Positions 15,281-24,216 of a stretch of DNA of 47,322 nucleotides are shown one piece after another; position 1 is the first letter of the stretch; each line of letters starts with the position of its first letter. The DNA lies in assembly GCA_023428025.1 (NCBI GenBank), contig JAEYZN010000037.1, positions 1 to 47,322 on the forward strand, in the 5' to 3' direction. Source of the stretch: Bacillota bacterium. Lineage in GTDB: Bacteria > Bacillota > Clostridia > Christensenellales > SZUA-584. The translations under genes and the position numbers were made by a program. A model generated the notes under the pieces. It was not told where the DNA came from and ran no database searches. It saw only the letters and a list, made by a program, of their open reading frames with translations.

Positions 15281-15645
15281 TACATGGGCAAAAAACGAAC
15301 CGGACAACTAGATAAAGTATATACGCTTCGAAGAATAAAAGGTAGGTTATGACCGCACGAAAAGTGATGGAAATGCATGTAAGGATCGTATTCAATAAAG
15401 AAGCTTGTGGATGTAAATGATGGATTGACAAGGGCAGTTGGCGGGTGCACCGTGGTGTAGGCGAGAAGACCATACGCGGTTATTTACGAACGTTGTCGAT
15501 CATTTTTTGTCGATGTCCGTCTGCGGACAGGAGATCATCATGCACCAGAATATTCCCATGCAAAAAATTTTGATTATATATAACTGAATAGTTAGTTATA
15601 TATTTATGGTGAGAATATTATTAAGGTTTCCCGTATATAATTTTA
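15281..15645. other. AT-rich intergenic region before the radical SAM gene, with candidate operator
   Basis: I see no gene in this stretch. It ends with an inverted repeat at 15576-15603: ATATATAACT and AGTTATATAT with an 8-base spacer, the size and form of a TetR-type operator. GTCCG/CGGAC makes a small hairpin near 15511-15524. No TetR regulator is encoded in the window, so the operator reading is only suggestive. Confidence 0.5.
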
Positions 15646-15660
15646 TCAGGAGGATCGGAC

Positions 15661-17022
15661 ACGAAAAAGTTGAAAAGTATTGCACTGGATATGCTGCTGA
15701 AGGTTCTCACAGCAAACCCGATGGAGCGCCTTAAGACCATGCTTTTCCTCGCGCAAAAGCTGGATAGGGACAAACTGCACAGCTCGCAGTTAAAGGCGGT
15801 GAGCGATGCGCTGCTGGACACGGGCGGCGTCTGGTATATGTTTACCGAGTCGCTGTTCCGCGAGGTGGATATCCGGGTGATCCAGAAGGTGGTGGAAGGA
15901 CTGCTGGTGAACGGGAGCCTGGACGGCGACGCGACCCGCTCCGCAGCGGAGATCGAGTATGACCGCAACATTCCATGGGCGATACTGATGGACCCCACCA
16001 GCGCCTGCAATCTGCAGTGTACCGGGTGCTGGGCGGCCCAGTACGGCAACCGGAACAACCTGTCTTTCGGGACGCTCGACTCCATCTGCCGGCAGGGCAG
16101 GGAATTGGGCGTCTATTTTTATCTTTTCTCCGGTGGAGAGCCGCTGGTGCGCAAAAAGGATATCATCCGCCTGTGCGAGACGCATCAGGATTGCTTTTTC
16201 CTGTCGTTCACAAACGGCACGCTGGTGGACGATGCATTTTGCGAGGACATCAGGCGCGTGGGTAACCTCGCACTGGCCTTCTCCGTGGAGGGCAGCGAAG
16301 AGGCGACGGACATGCGGCGCGGCGCGGGCACATACGCCAGGGTGGTGGAGGCGATGCGGCTCATGAAGCAGCACAAGCTGCTGTTCGGATACTCCACGTG
16401 CTATCACCGGTATAACACGGAAAGCGTGGGTTCGGATGAATTTGTGGACCACATGATATCTCTCGGCTGCCGGTTTGCGTGGAACTTCACCTACATGCCG
16501 GTGGGCAAGGACGCCCGCGTGGATCTGATCGCCACGCCCGGGCAGCGGGCGTATATGTACCGGCGTGTCCGAGAGATCAGGCAGACCAAGCCGATATTCG
16601 CGCTGGACTTCTGGAACGACGGGGAATTCACCAGTGGCTGCATCGCGGGCGGACGGCGGTATCTGCATATCAACGCGACGGGCGACGTGGAGCCATGCGC
16701 GTTTATCCACTATTCCAATGTCAACATCCACAACACAACGCTGCTGGAGGCGCTGGGGCAGCCTTTATTTATGGCTTATCGCAGGAATCAGCCGTTCAAC
16801 GAGAATCACCTTATGCCTTGTCCGCTGCTGGACAACCCGGACGCGCTTCGGCGGATGGTGAAGCAGGCGGGCGCTGTATCCACCGAGATGGAGTCGCCCG
16901 AGGATGTGGATACGCTGTGCGCGAGGACGGCGCCGGCGGCCGATGCGTGGGCATGTGTCGCCCAGACGCTTTGGGAGCAGAGGACGGAGAACGTGGAAGA
17001 AAAGGAGCACGCGGTGCAATAA
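15661..17022 (+). CDS. Radical SAM protein with C-terminal cysteine cluster (apparent ACG start)
   Basis: The product has about 453 residues. CNLQCTGC (Cys116, Cys120, Cys123) is the radical SAM cluster-binding motif, and FSGGEPLVRK the SAM-contacting GGE motif. A later set of cysteines (SGCIAGG, EPCAFIH, LMPCPLL) suggests a second, SPASM-like iron-sulfur site. The substrate is unknown. The start is ambiguous. The only good Shine-Dalgarno, AGGAGG at 15648-15653, lies seven bases before ACG AAA AAG TTG, which would be a normal MKKLKS opening with ATG changed to ACG. The first standard codon in frame, TTG 15670, is 16 bases away. The gene is alone, with an operator-like repeat upstream and a terminator downstream. 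Confidence 0.85.
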   Translation, partial: TKKLKSIALDMLLKVLTANPMERLKTMLFLAQKLDRDKLHSSQLKAVSDALLDTGGVWYMFTESLFREVDIRVIQKVVEGLLVNGSLDGDATRSAAEIEYDRNIPWAILMDPTSACNLQCTGCWAAQYGNRNNLSFGTLDSICRQGRELGVYFYLFSGGEPLVRKKDIIRLCETHQDCFFLSFTNGTLVDDAFCEDIRRVGNLALAFSVEGSEEATDMRRGAGTYARVVEAMRLMKQHKLLFGYSTCYHRYNTESVGSDEFVDHMISLGCRFAWNFTYMPVGKDARVDLIATPGQRAYMYRRVREIRQTKPIFALDFWNDGEFTSGCIAGGRRYLHINATGDVEPCAFIHYSNVNIHNTTLLEALGQPLFMAYRRNQPFNENHLMPCPLLDNPDALRRMVKQAGAVSTEMESPEDVDTLCARTAPAADAWACVAQTLWEQRTENVEEKEHAVQ

Positions 17023-17101
17023 CCCCAAAAAGCCTTTAAACACAATATATAATGAATTCTCAATATTACCGGGAACCGGATATGGCCAGCTTCCCGGCCA
17101 G

Positions 17102-17131
17102 CGCTTTGTGCTCTGCAAAGCGTTTCTTTTT
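17102..17131 (+). terminator. Intrinsic terminator after the radical SAM gene
   Basis: CGCTTTG (17102-17108) pairs with CAAAGCG (17116-17122), followed by TTTCTTTTT. Confidence 0.75.
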
Positions 17132-17242
17132 AAGGCGGAGAATGAGTAAAGCGGCAGATTGATTTTCCTTTTTTGCCAGGACAGACAAGCTTTCTTTGGG
17201 ATATAATGAGCCATCGATATGACGAGGGGGAAGCCGCCTTAT

Positions 17243-18814
17243 ATGAACCGACAAAAGCCGGACCTCATACAGTCTTTGCTCGACCGGCGCCTGCTGATTT
17301 TCAGCTTCATCACCGCGTTTGTGATGCTGACCCTATGCTCCAAATCGTCGTTTTTGTATCCGTTCAACGACTGGGTGGACGCCAACTGCTATTTCACGGT
17401 GGGCAAGGGAATGCTGCAGGGCAAGGTGGTGTACCGCGACCTGTTCGAGCAAAAAGGCGTGCTGCTCTATTTTCTGCACGCGCTGGCCTATCTCGTTTCG
17501 CATACCACGTTCATCGGCGTGTTCTTCATCGAGGTGATCGCGGGCACGGCGTACCTGTATTACGCCGCCAAGACCGTGACGCTGTTTGTGGACGAAAGAT
17601 GGGCCTGTGTCATCCTGCCGGTGCTGGCGGCGCTGGTGTATTCGTCGAAATATTTCGCGCATGGCGACAGCGCCGAGGAGCTGTGCCTGCCGCTGCTGAT
17701 GGCCGGGTTCTATCATCTGCTGCGGTTTTTCAGGGACAGCGAGACGCTGACCCTGCGCACAGTCGCGGTGTGCGGCGCGCTGGCGGGCTGCGTGCTGTGG
17801 ATCAAATACACGATGCTCGGCTTCTGGCTGGGCTTTATAGTTGCCATCTTCGTGGCACTGCTGCTGAAAAGGCAGGCCAAAAAAGCCTTTGCCGCATGCG
17901 CCTGCTTCCTTGCGGGCATGATCGCCGCCGCCATACCGTGGGCGGTTTATTTTGCGGCAAACGGCGCGAGTGAGGACTGGTTCCACGCGTACTTCACGCT
18001 CAACATCACGGCTTACGCCAAAACATCCGGGTTTGCGGCCGTTATGCAAAGCGCATGGGGCGGCTTTTATACGAATGTATCAAAAGACCCGGCGCTGCTG
18101 GTGTCCATGCTGCTGGGACTATTGGGGTTCATCGGCACACGCAGGCTGATATCGGGCGCATGGGCGAAAATATCTTTTGTGCTGCTGCCCGTGCTGCTGG
18201 TGCTGGGCGTATACGGCGGCGGGCGCAACTACCCGTACTATTTTCTGATCGTGACGGGGATGACGATGCTGCCCGGCCTGATCGCGGCGGCAAGCCTGTT
18301 CTCCGGCATCGGCGGCTTTTTCCGCCGTTCTGCGATAAAGAGAAAAGAGATCCGTGCGGCGCGGATAAGCCCGCTGCTGGCGTTTGGTTGCGCCGTGGTG
18401 CTGATTGCGTCGGCAATCTACGCGTACAGCGCCTACCAGTACAAGGACTTCATGAAGGTGGATAAGGATGAGCTGGCGCAGACGCAATTCGCGGCGGTCA
18501 TGCATGAGGAAGAAAATCCGACGCTGCTGAATTTCGGTTTTCTGGACGGCGGCTTCTACACCGCGGCGGATATACTGCCCGGCATCAGATATTTCTGCAA
18601 CCTGAATGTGAACGTGCCCGGGATGTTGGCCGCGCAAATAGAGGCGATACGCAACAAGACCGTGCAATTCGTGGTGCTGAGGTCCGATTCGACAGGCCAA
18701 GGCCGCCAAAGCATCTACACGCTTCTTGAAGGCAGCTATCAGCGCGTGGCGGAGGTAAAGCAGGAATTTGAACACCGGCTTTTCACCTACAGCTTGTATA
18801 AATTGACGGATTGA
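17243..18814 (+). CDS. Polytopic membrane glycosyltransferase, GT39/ArnT-like
   Basis: The product has about 523 residues with roughly eleven membrane spans. The first external loop contains NDWVDANCYFTVGKGMLQGK followed by VYRDLFEQKGVLLYFLHA, the acidic motif and DLFEQKGPLLYF-like signature of bacterial lipid-linked mannosyl- and arabinosyltransferase-type proteins. Such enzymes move a sugar from a polyprenyl carrier to a lipid or protein at the outer face. The soluble C-terminal part (about 430-523) has no recognised motif. The start is uncertain. ATG 17243 has AGGGGG about 12 bases before it, and ATG 17219 has none, so I prefer the shorter form. The gene is not linked to other cell-wall genes. 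Confidence 0.78.
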   Translation: MNRQKPDLIQSLLDRRLLIFSFITAFVMLTLCSKSSFLYPFNDWVDANCYFTVGKGMLQGKVVYRDLFEQKGVLLYFLHALAYLVSHTTFIGVFFIEVIAGTAYLYYAAKTVTLFVDERWACVILPVLAALVYSSKYFAHGDSAEELCLPLLMAGFYHLLRFFRDSETLTLRTVAVCGALAGCVLWIKYTMLGFWLGFIVAIFVALLLKRQAKKAFAACACFLAGMIAAAIPWAVYFAANGASEDWFHAYFTLNITAYAKTSGFAAVMQSAWGGFYTNVSKDPALLVSMLLGLLGFIGTRRLISGAWAKISFVLLPVLLVLGVYGGGRNYPYYFLIVTGMTMLPGLIAAASLFSGIGGFFRRSAIKRKEIRAARISPLLAFGCAVVLIASAIYAYSAYQYKDFMKVDKDELAQTQFAAVMHEEENPTLLNFGFLDGGFYTAADILPGIRYFCNLNVNVPGMLAAQIEAIRNKTVQFVVLRSDSTGQGRQSIYTLLEGSYQRVAEVKQEFEHRLFTYSLYKLTD

Positions 18815-18900
18815 GATTGTGACCGTACGCCCTTTTGCGGAATAGCCTGTTGAACCGCAGAGAACAATAGAGTTAATACTCTCGGCAGAAAAGGCGATAA

Positions 18901-19251
18901 ATGAAGCAGGGAATCAAAAAAGCGGCGGTGGGTGCGGTATCCGGGTTCATTGCCGGGCTGTTCGGCTCGGGCGGCGGCATCGCGGTGGTGGAAGGCCTGG
19001 AGCAGACAGGCACGGAGGAGCGGCGGGCGCACGCGGCGTCGCTGGCGGTGATATTTCCGATATCCGCGTTGTCCGCGGCACTGTACGGCATTGGCGGCTA
19101 CGTGCCGCTGGAATCCACGCTGTGGCTGTGCGGCGGCGCGGTGGCGGGCGGCGTGCTGGGCGCCATCTTTTTAAGGCGCGTGGGGATTCGCCTGCTCAAC
19201 AACATTTTCACACTGCTGATGCTGGCCTCCGGCATCCGGATGCTGTTCTGA
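18901..19251 (+). CDS. TauE/SafE-family membrane protein, N-terminal half
   Basis: The product has 116 residues and three to four membrane spans. The opening GAVSGFIAGLFGSGGGIAVV is the repeated glycine motif of the TauE/SafE sulfite/anion exporter family, whose usual members have about 250 residues made of two such halves. This one ends after the first half. Its stop (TGA, 19249-19251) overlaps the start of the next gene in TGATG, so the two are translationally coupled and probably assemble as a heterodimer. The substrate is not evident. A basic start MKQGIKKA suggests the N-terminus is cytoplasmic. Confidence 0.83.
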   Translation: MKQGIKKAAVGAVSGFIAGLFGSGGGIAVVEGLEQTGTEERRAHAASLAVIFPISALSAALYGIGGYVPLESTLWLCGGAVAGGVLGAIFLRRVGIRLLNNIFTLLMLASGIRMLF

Positions 19252-19646
19252 TGCTGTACGCGGTTTTTGGCGTGGTGTTCGGCATCGTGGGCGGCATGGG
19301 GCTGGGCGGCGGCATCGTGCTGATTCCCGCGCTGACGCTGCTGATGAATACGGAGCAGCACACGGCCCAGGGCATGACGCTGTTCGCTTATCTGCCGATG
19401 GCGCTGGCCGCGCTCATCATGCACATACGAAAAAAACAGATACGGTTGAAGCCGGTGCTGTTCCTCACGGGCTTTGGCTGCGTGGGGGGCGCGGCGGGCT
19501 ACTGGCTCGCCTCCGTGCTGCAGGGGGAGACGCTACGGTTCATCTTTGCCGTTTTTCTCGTCGGCACCGGGGTGCTGCGGCTGTGGCGGCAGGAGATAGG
19601 CCCCTGGTTCAAAAAACGCCGGGAAGCCAAGGCAGGCGGGCGCTGA
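19251..19646 (+). CDS. TauE/SafE-family membrane protein, C-terminal half
   Basis: The product has 131 residues with about four membrane spans. The glycine-rich motif (VFGIVGGMGLGGGIVLIPALT) is the second copy of the TauE/SafE repeat, followed by the characteristic HTAQGMTLFAYLPMALAA. ATG 19251 overlaps the stop of the first half-gene by one base. A basic tail (KKRREAKAGGR) follows the last span. The two genes together match one full TauE/SafE transporter. I see no frameshift scar: both ends look natural, so this is a split rather than a broken gene. Confidence 0.83.
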   Translation: MLYAVFGVVFGIVGGMGLGGGIVLIPALTLLMNTEQHTAQGMTLFAYLPMALAALIMHIRKKQIRLKPVLFLTGFGCVGGAAGYWLASVLQGETLRFIFAVFLVGTGVLRLWRQEIGPWFKKRREAKAGGR

Positions 19647-19809
19647 GCCTCGTATCAAATATCTGCTTTTATAGAATCAAATCATCCACATTCTGTCCAA
19701 AAATAAAGCTCAACAAAAGCGCTTATGAATATAATCTGATATAATATACCCAAAAAGGATCATCCATCCCAGTCCACTGTGGGGGTTGACGGCAGGGGAG
19801 GCGCGATTT

Positions 19810-20511
19810 TTGGCGTTCGTTGAGTTTCGGAAGGTGTGCAAATATTACAAGATGGGCGAGATCACGATCTCCGCTGTGGACGGGATGAGCTTCGAGATCG
19901 AAAAAGGGGAGCTGGTGGTCATCGCCGGGCCGTCGGGCGCGGGCAAAACCACGCTGCTCAACATGCTGGGCGGCATGGACACCGCCTCCGGCGGTGAGAT
20001 ATGGCTGGACGGCGAGGCGATCAGCGCGTACAAAAGCCGCCGCCTGACCGAGTACCGCCGGTACGACATCGGCTTCGTGTTCCAGTTCTACAATCTCGTG
20101 CAGAACCTGACGGCGTTGGAAAACGTGGAGCTGGCGTCCGAGATCTGCAAGGACCCGCTGGACTCCGCCGAGATGCTGCGGGAGGTGGGCCTGGCCGACC
20201 GGATGAACAACTTTCCGTCGCAGCTTTCGGGCGGGGAACAGCAGCGCGTGGCCGTGGCGCGCGCGCTGGCGAAGAACCCCAAGCTGCTGCTCTGCGACGA
20301 GCCGACGGGCGCGCTGGACTACAATACCGGTAAAACCATACTCCAACTGCTGCAGGACACCTGCCGGAATACCGGACGCACCGTGGTCATCATCACGCAC
20401 AACTCCGCGCTGACAGCCATGGCCGACCGCGTCATTCGCATCAACGGTGGCAGGGCGAGCTCAATCACGCTGAATGAGCGGCCTGTTTCAGCCAGCACGA
20501 TCGAATGGTAG
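19810..20511 (+). CDS. ABC transporter ATPase (MacB/LolD type)
   Basis: The product has 233 residues. Walker A GPSGAGKTT (residues 40-48), Q-loop Gln92 in FVFQFYNL, signature LSGGEQQR (139-146), Walker B CDEPTGALD (162-170) and switch His197 are all intact. This subfamily drives FtsX-type permeases that move lipids, peptides or lipoproteins, or act as mechanotransmission pumps. I chose TTG 19810, giving the opening MAFVEFRKV, because a perfect GGGGAGG lies eight bases upstream. A TTG at 19786 has no such site. The permease starts seven bases after its stop. Confidence 0.9.
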   Translation: MAFVEFRKVCKYYKMGEITISAVDGMSFEIEKGELVVIAGPSGAGKTTLLNMLGGMDTASGGEIWLDGEAISAYKSRRLTEYRRYDIGFVFQFYNLVQNLTALENVELASEICKDPLDSAEMLREVGLADRMNNFPSQLSGGEQQRVAVARALAKNPKLLLCDEPTGALDYNTGKTILQLLQDTCRNTGRTVVIITHNSALTAMADRVIRINGGRASSITLNERPVSASTIEW

Positions 20512-20518
20512 GCGCGTG

Positions 20519-23500
20519 ATGAGATACCGGACTTTCACAAAGGATCTATTCCGATCCATCACGCATTCATGGGGCCGCTTCTGGGCCATATTCGCCATTG
20601 TGGCGCTGGGAGCGGGCTTTTTTGCGGGCCTGCGCGCCACCGCGCCCGATATGCAGCTGACCGGAGACACGTATTACGACAGCGGCAATGTGATGGACAT
20701 CGAACTGCTGTCCACGATGGGTTTTACCGACGACGACATTTCGGCAGTGAAGCAGACGGGCGGCGTGCTCGGCGTGATGTCGGTGCACCGGGTGGACGTG
20801 ATGTCGGTGATCGGCGACGAGGAGCAGGTGCTGCGAATCCACGGGCTGCCCGATGATACGGGTGCGGGAAATGACAGCTATCTCAACCGCCCTGTGCTGC
20901 TGTCCGGCCGGATGCCGGAAAACCCCGGCGAGTGTGTTCTGGGCATAAGCAAAATGCATTTGAATCAGGTGGAGCTCGGTTCCGTCATCACACTGGAGGA
21001 TGACGACGATACGCTGAGCGACACCATCAGCCATAAACAGTACACCGTTGTCGGCTTTGTCAACGCGGCATACTACCTGTCCTTTAATCTGGGCAACACG
21101 ACCATCGGGGACGGCACCATCCGCTATTACATGTACGTGCCGGACAGCGACTTCGCGCAGGACGTGTATACCGACGTATACGTCACGGTGGCGGGAGCCA
21201 AAACGCTGTCCGCCTTTTCGGAGCAGTACGCCGCGCTGGTCGGCAGTGTTGCGGAAGAGTTGGAGGCGCTGGCCGATACGCGCGAGCAGATACGCTACGA
21301 CGAGGTCACCAGCGAGGCGAAGGATGAGCTGGCTGACGCGCAACGGGAATACGACGACGCCAAGCGGGAGGCCGACGAGGAGCTGGCGGACGCGAAGCAG
21401 AAGCTGGAAGACGGTCGGGCGGAGATAGAGGAAAACGAACAGAAGCTGGCCGACGCCAAAGAGGAGATCGAAAAAGGTGAGCGCCAGCTGAGAAGCGCCA
21501 ATGCGCAAATCAATAAAAATGAGAGCGAGCTGAAAGCGGCTCAGCAGCAGTACGACGCGGGCGCGGCGGCGCTCCAGGCGGGCTGGGATCAATACAACGT
21601 AGGTATGGCGGCATTTGCCGCGCAGCTGCAGCAATGGCAGCAGGCCAGCGGTGCCGTAACGGCGGCACTCGCCGCGCTGGATGAAGCCGAGGCTGCGGCG
21701 GGTGGCGACCCCGGTCAACTGGCGGCCATTGACGCGCAGCGGCAGCCGCTGCTTGCACAGCAGGCGGCATTAGTGGCGCAAAAGGCGCAGCTGGATGCGG
21801 GTCAGCAGCAGCTGGACGCGACCCGGACGGAGCTGCAGCGAAACCAGCAGCAGCTGGACGCAACCAAAGCGCAGCTGGACGCCGGACGGGCGCAGTTGGA
21901 TGCGGCGAAGGCAAAGCTGAGAAGCGGCCGCGCGCAGCTCAGGGATGCGCAGCAGCAGTATGACGACGGCGTTTCCGAACTGGCCGGAGCGAAAAAGGAA
22001 CTGGCCGACGGGTGGGCGGACTACGAGCAGGCCAAACAGGACGCGGAGACGGAGTTGGCCGACGCTCAGGCCAAGATCGATGACGGCTACGCGCAGCTGG
22101 ACGAACTGGAACCGCCCGAATGGTATGTGCTGGACCGTCACGACAACGTTGGCTTCGCAAGCTTTGACGCGGACGCAGGCCGCATGGATTCGCTATCGTC
22201 CGTGTTCCCGGTGATATTCTTTCTGGTGGCGGCGCTGGTGGCGCTGACCACCATGACGCGCATGGTGGACGAGGAACGCCTGATCATCGGCACGTACAAG
22301 GCGCTGGGCTACAGCAATTTCAAGATCGCGTCCAAATACTTGACTTACGCGCTGCTGGCCAGCGTGGCCGGCGGCATACTTGGCGTGGTTATCGGCTTTC
22401 AGACGCTGCCGCAGGTCTGTTGGAACGCCTACCGGCTCATGTATACCGCGCCGGACCTGATCGCGCAGTTCAACGTCAAATACGCGGTGCTGGGGTGCGC
22501 CGCGGCCACGCTGTGCACGCTGGCCTCCACGGCGTCCGTCTGCCGGTCAACACTGGCAGAGTCGCCTGCCGCGCTGATGCTGCCGCGCGCGCCCAAAGCG
22601 GGCAAGCGCATCTGGCTGGAATCCGTGCCGTTCATCTGGAAACGGCTGGGTTTCACATGGAAGGTGACGTGCCGCAACCTTTTCCGCTACAAGAAGCGGC
22701 TCATCATGACCGTCGTCGGCATCGCGGGGTGCACAGGCCTGTTGCTGACGGGATTCGGCATCAAGGATTCCATTTCCAACATCATCGGCAACCAGTATCA
22801 GTCCATTTGCCGCTACGATACCGTGATCGGGCTCTCGGACGGCGAGGTGTCGGATGAGGCGAGAAGCATACTGGAGGAAAGGCTTGGCGGCTGGATAAAG
22901 ATAGATTTGCGCACCGCTGATATCTACACGGGTGACGGGGCGGAGTCACTCTCGGGTTATATCGATGTGCCGGAGGACGCAAGCCGGCTCAAGGATTTTA
23001 TTACGCTGCGCGACCGGATATCCCAGCGGGATGTGCCGTTTGGCAGCGGTGATGTGGTGATCACGGAAAAGCTCGCCAGAACGCTGGATATCCATGCGGG
23101 CGATGCGATCAAGCTCAAGGCCCCGGACGGCAGGCTGGTCAGCTTTACGGTGACGGGCGTCACCGAAAACTATGTGTTCCATTACGTCTATATCGACCCG
23201 GCGCTGTATCAGGAAAAGATGGGAGAAGCGCCCCGGTACAACACGGCGGTGGCCGTCGGCGCGGGAGGGGATCAGACCGCGCGGGACAGGCTGACGAGTG
23301 AGCTGCTGGAGGCCGACGGCATCAGCACCGTCACGTTCACCGAGGAGATCAGCGAAAGGTTCGACGACATGATCATCAGCCTCAACGCCATCGTGCTGGT
23401 GCTGATCGTCTGCGCGGGCGCGCTGGCGTTTGTGGTGCTCTACAACCTCACCAACATCAACGTCACGGAGCGCAAGCGGGAGATCGCCACCATCAAGGTG

Positions 23501-23782
23501 CTGGGTTTTTACGACCGCGAGGTGACCGCGTATATCTACCGCGAGACGGGCCTGCTGACGCTGATCGGCTGCGTGCTGGGCCTGGGGTTTGGGATATTCA
23601 TGCATGCCTTTGTCGTTCAGACGGTGGAGGTGGACAACGTGATGTTCGGGCGCGATATCATGCCGATGAGCTATGTTTGGAGCACGTTGCTGACACTGGC
23701 CTTCTCGGCGGTTGTGGACGTGGTGATGTTCTGGAAGCTGAAGAAGATCGGCATGACCGACAACTTAAAGTCGGTGGATTAG
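20519..23782 (+). CDS. FtsX-family ABC permease with extracytoplasmic coiled coil
   Basis: The product has 1087 residues. After a first membrane span (about 14-34) comes a MacB-like external domain. Residues about 260-530 are a long charged, alanine- and glutamine-rich coiled coil. A FtsX domain with three spans begins near 558 (PVIFFLVAALVALTTM...). A second external region follows, and a second FtsX domain starts near 950 (LVLIVCAGALAFVVLYNLTN), ending in KLKKIGMTDNLKS. The coil probably projects across the wall as a lever or tether. The partner ATPase is immediately upstream, so this is a complete exporter or signalling unit. The start could also be GTG 20516. No binding-protein or two-component genes are adjacent. 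Confidence 0.9.
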   Translation: MRYRTFTKDLFRSITHSWGRFWAIFAIVALGAGFFAGLRATAPDMQLTGDTYYDSGNVMDIELLSTMGFTDDDISAVKQTGGVLGVMSVHRVDVMSVIGDEEQVLRIHGLPDDTGAGNDSYLNRPVLLSGRMPENPGECVLGISKMHLNQVELGSVITLEDDDDTLSDTISHKQYTVVGFVNAAYYLSFNLGNTTIGDGTIRYYMYVPDSDFAQDVYTDVYVTVAGAKTLSAFSEQYAALVGSVAEELEALADTREQIRYDEVTSEAKDELADAQREYDDAKREADEELADAKQKLEDGRAEIEENEQKLADAKEEIEKGERQLRSANAQINKNESELKAAQQQYDAGAAALQAGWDQYNVGMAAFAAQLQQWQQASGAVTAALAALDEAEAAAGGDPGQLAAIDAQRQPLLAQQAALVAQKAQLDAGQQQLDATRTELQRNQQQLDATKAQLDAGRAQLDAAKAKLRSGRAQLRDAQQQYDDGVSELAGAKKELADGWADYEQAKQDAETELADAQAKIDDGYAQLDELEPPEWYVLDRHDNVGFASFDADAGRMDSLSSVFPVIFFLVAALVALTTMTRMVDEERLIIGTYKALGYSNFKIASKYLTYALLASVAGGILGVVIGFQTLPQVCWNAYRLMYTAPDLIAQFNVKYAVLGCAAATLCTLASTASVCRSTLAESPAALMLPRAPKAGKRIWLESVPFIWKRLGFTWKVTCRNLFRYKKRLIMTVVGIAGCTGLLLTGFGIKDSISNIIGNQYQSICRYDTVIGLSDGEVSDEARSILEERLGGWIKIDLRTADIYTGDGAESLSGYIDVPEDASRLKDFITLRDRISQRDVPFGSGDVVITEKLARTLDIHAGDAIKLKAPDGRLVSFTVTGVTENYVFHYVYIDPALYQEKMGEAPRYNTAVAVGAGGDQTARDRLTSELLEADGISTVTFTEEISERFDDMIISLNAIVLVLIVCAGALAFVVLYNLTNINVTERKREIATIKVLGFYDREVTAYIYRETGLLTLIGCVLGLGFGIFMHAFVVQTVEVDNVMFGRDIMPMSYVWSTLLTLAFSAVVDVVMFWKLKKIGMTDNLKSVD
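21788..21955 (+). repeat. Eight 21-bp (7-residue) repeats within the permease coiled coil
   Basis: The coding sequence has a seven-residue period built on QLDAxxx: QLDAGQQ, QLDATRT, ELQRNQQ, QLDATKA, QLDAGRA, QLDAAKA, KLRSGRA, QLRDAQQ. The underlying DNA repeats CAGCTGGA-like units every 21 bases. Such repeats can change copy number and so alter coil length. Confidence 0.8.
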
Positions 23783-23877
23783 AGAGCGCGGCATCCTGGG
23801 CACGTCATTGGCTGGGCTTGAAGCGTATGGGGAATGCGCAGACTCAACCCTGTTGAGAGCATGAGAACAAATAGTGA

Positions 23878-23906
23878 TTGACACGCAAAATGACCTCGAT
23901 TATAAT
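23878..23906 (+). promoter_or_regulatory. Consensus promoter of the T-box transcript
   Basis: TTGACA (23878-23883) and TATAAT (23901-23906) with a 17-base spacer: both elements match the sigma-70 consensus fully. Transcription would start near 23913, just before the T-box stem I. Confidence 0.93.
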
Positions 23907-23933
23907 CATGAGTAATTATACACTATAACAGCT

Positions 23934-24187
23934 ATGAAGGGGCCAGTAGCGTTTCTTTATCCGGCGCAAAGAGAGCCGCCGCATTGGTGCGAGGCGGACG
24001 CGGAAAGACGTGAAACTCACCCCTGAGCTCCGGAACTGGCAGGCTGCAGGCTGATAGGCTCCGGCGAGGTGACTCCGCGTTACGGGAGGACGGGCGTGCA
24101 TGCGCCCTGTAAAGCTGGCGGGCTGGTCCCGCAAGCAGAGTGGTACCGCGAAACCTTTCGTCTCTGTATGGACGAAGGGTTTTTTAT
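23934..24187 (+). promoter_or_regulatory. T-box riboswitch, reads as leucine-specific (CUC)
   Basis: Stem I begins near 23939. GGGG (23939-23942) pairs with the CCCC after the specifier. AGTA (23945-23948) is the loop-E motif, and AGAGAGCC ... GGTGCGAGG are the interlocking distal loops. The specifier region reads GTGAAA CTC A CCCCTGAG, which puts the codon CTC (Leu) at 24016-24018, exactly where GAAAGGCA places GGC in the B. subtilis glyQS leader as I remember it. The antiterminator T-box TGGTACCGCG is at 24141-24150. Its UGGU would pair with a tRNA 3' end ACCA, i.e. discriminator A, as tRNA-Leu has. An intrinsic terminator follows. Uncharged tRNA-Leu should switch on the downstream gene. 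Confidence 0.9.
24154..24187 (+). terminator. T-box terminator
   Basis: CCTTTCGTC (24154-24162) pairs with GACGAAGGG (24171-24179), followed by a T-run at 24180-24185. Its 5' half overlaps the antiterminator region. Confidence 0.9.
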
Positions 24188-24216
24188 TTTCAGCGATTAG
24201 CTTAAGGGGGATTATT

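Noticed and set aside
21300..22130. Cluster of large opposite-strand frames over the permease coil.
   Set aside because: The strong codon bias of the coiled-coil region creates long open complements. They have no start signals and no domain.
24012..24030. Reading the T-box specifier as GAA (Glu), AAC (Asn) or ACC (Thr).
   Set aside because: The GAAA-codon-A spacing and the CCCC/GGGG pairing place CTC in the specifier position.
24001..24200. Reading the T-box leader as a coding frame reaching the acyl-CoA synthetase (start at 24100).
   Set aside because: The upstream frame runs through the antiterminator and terminator. ATG 24217 with its strong Shine-Dalgarno is the natural start.
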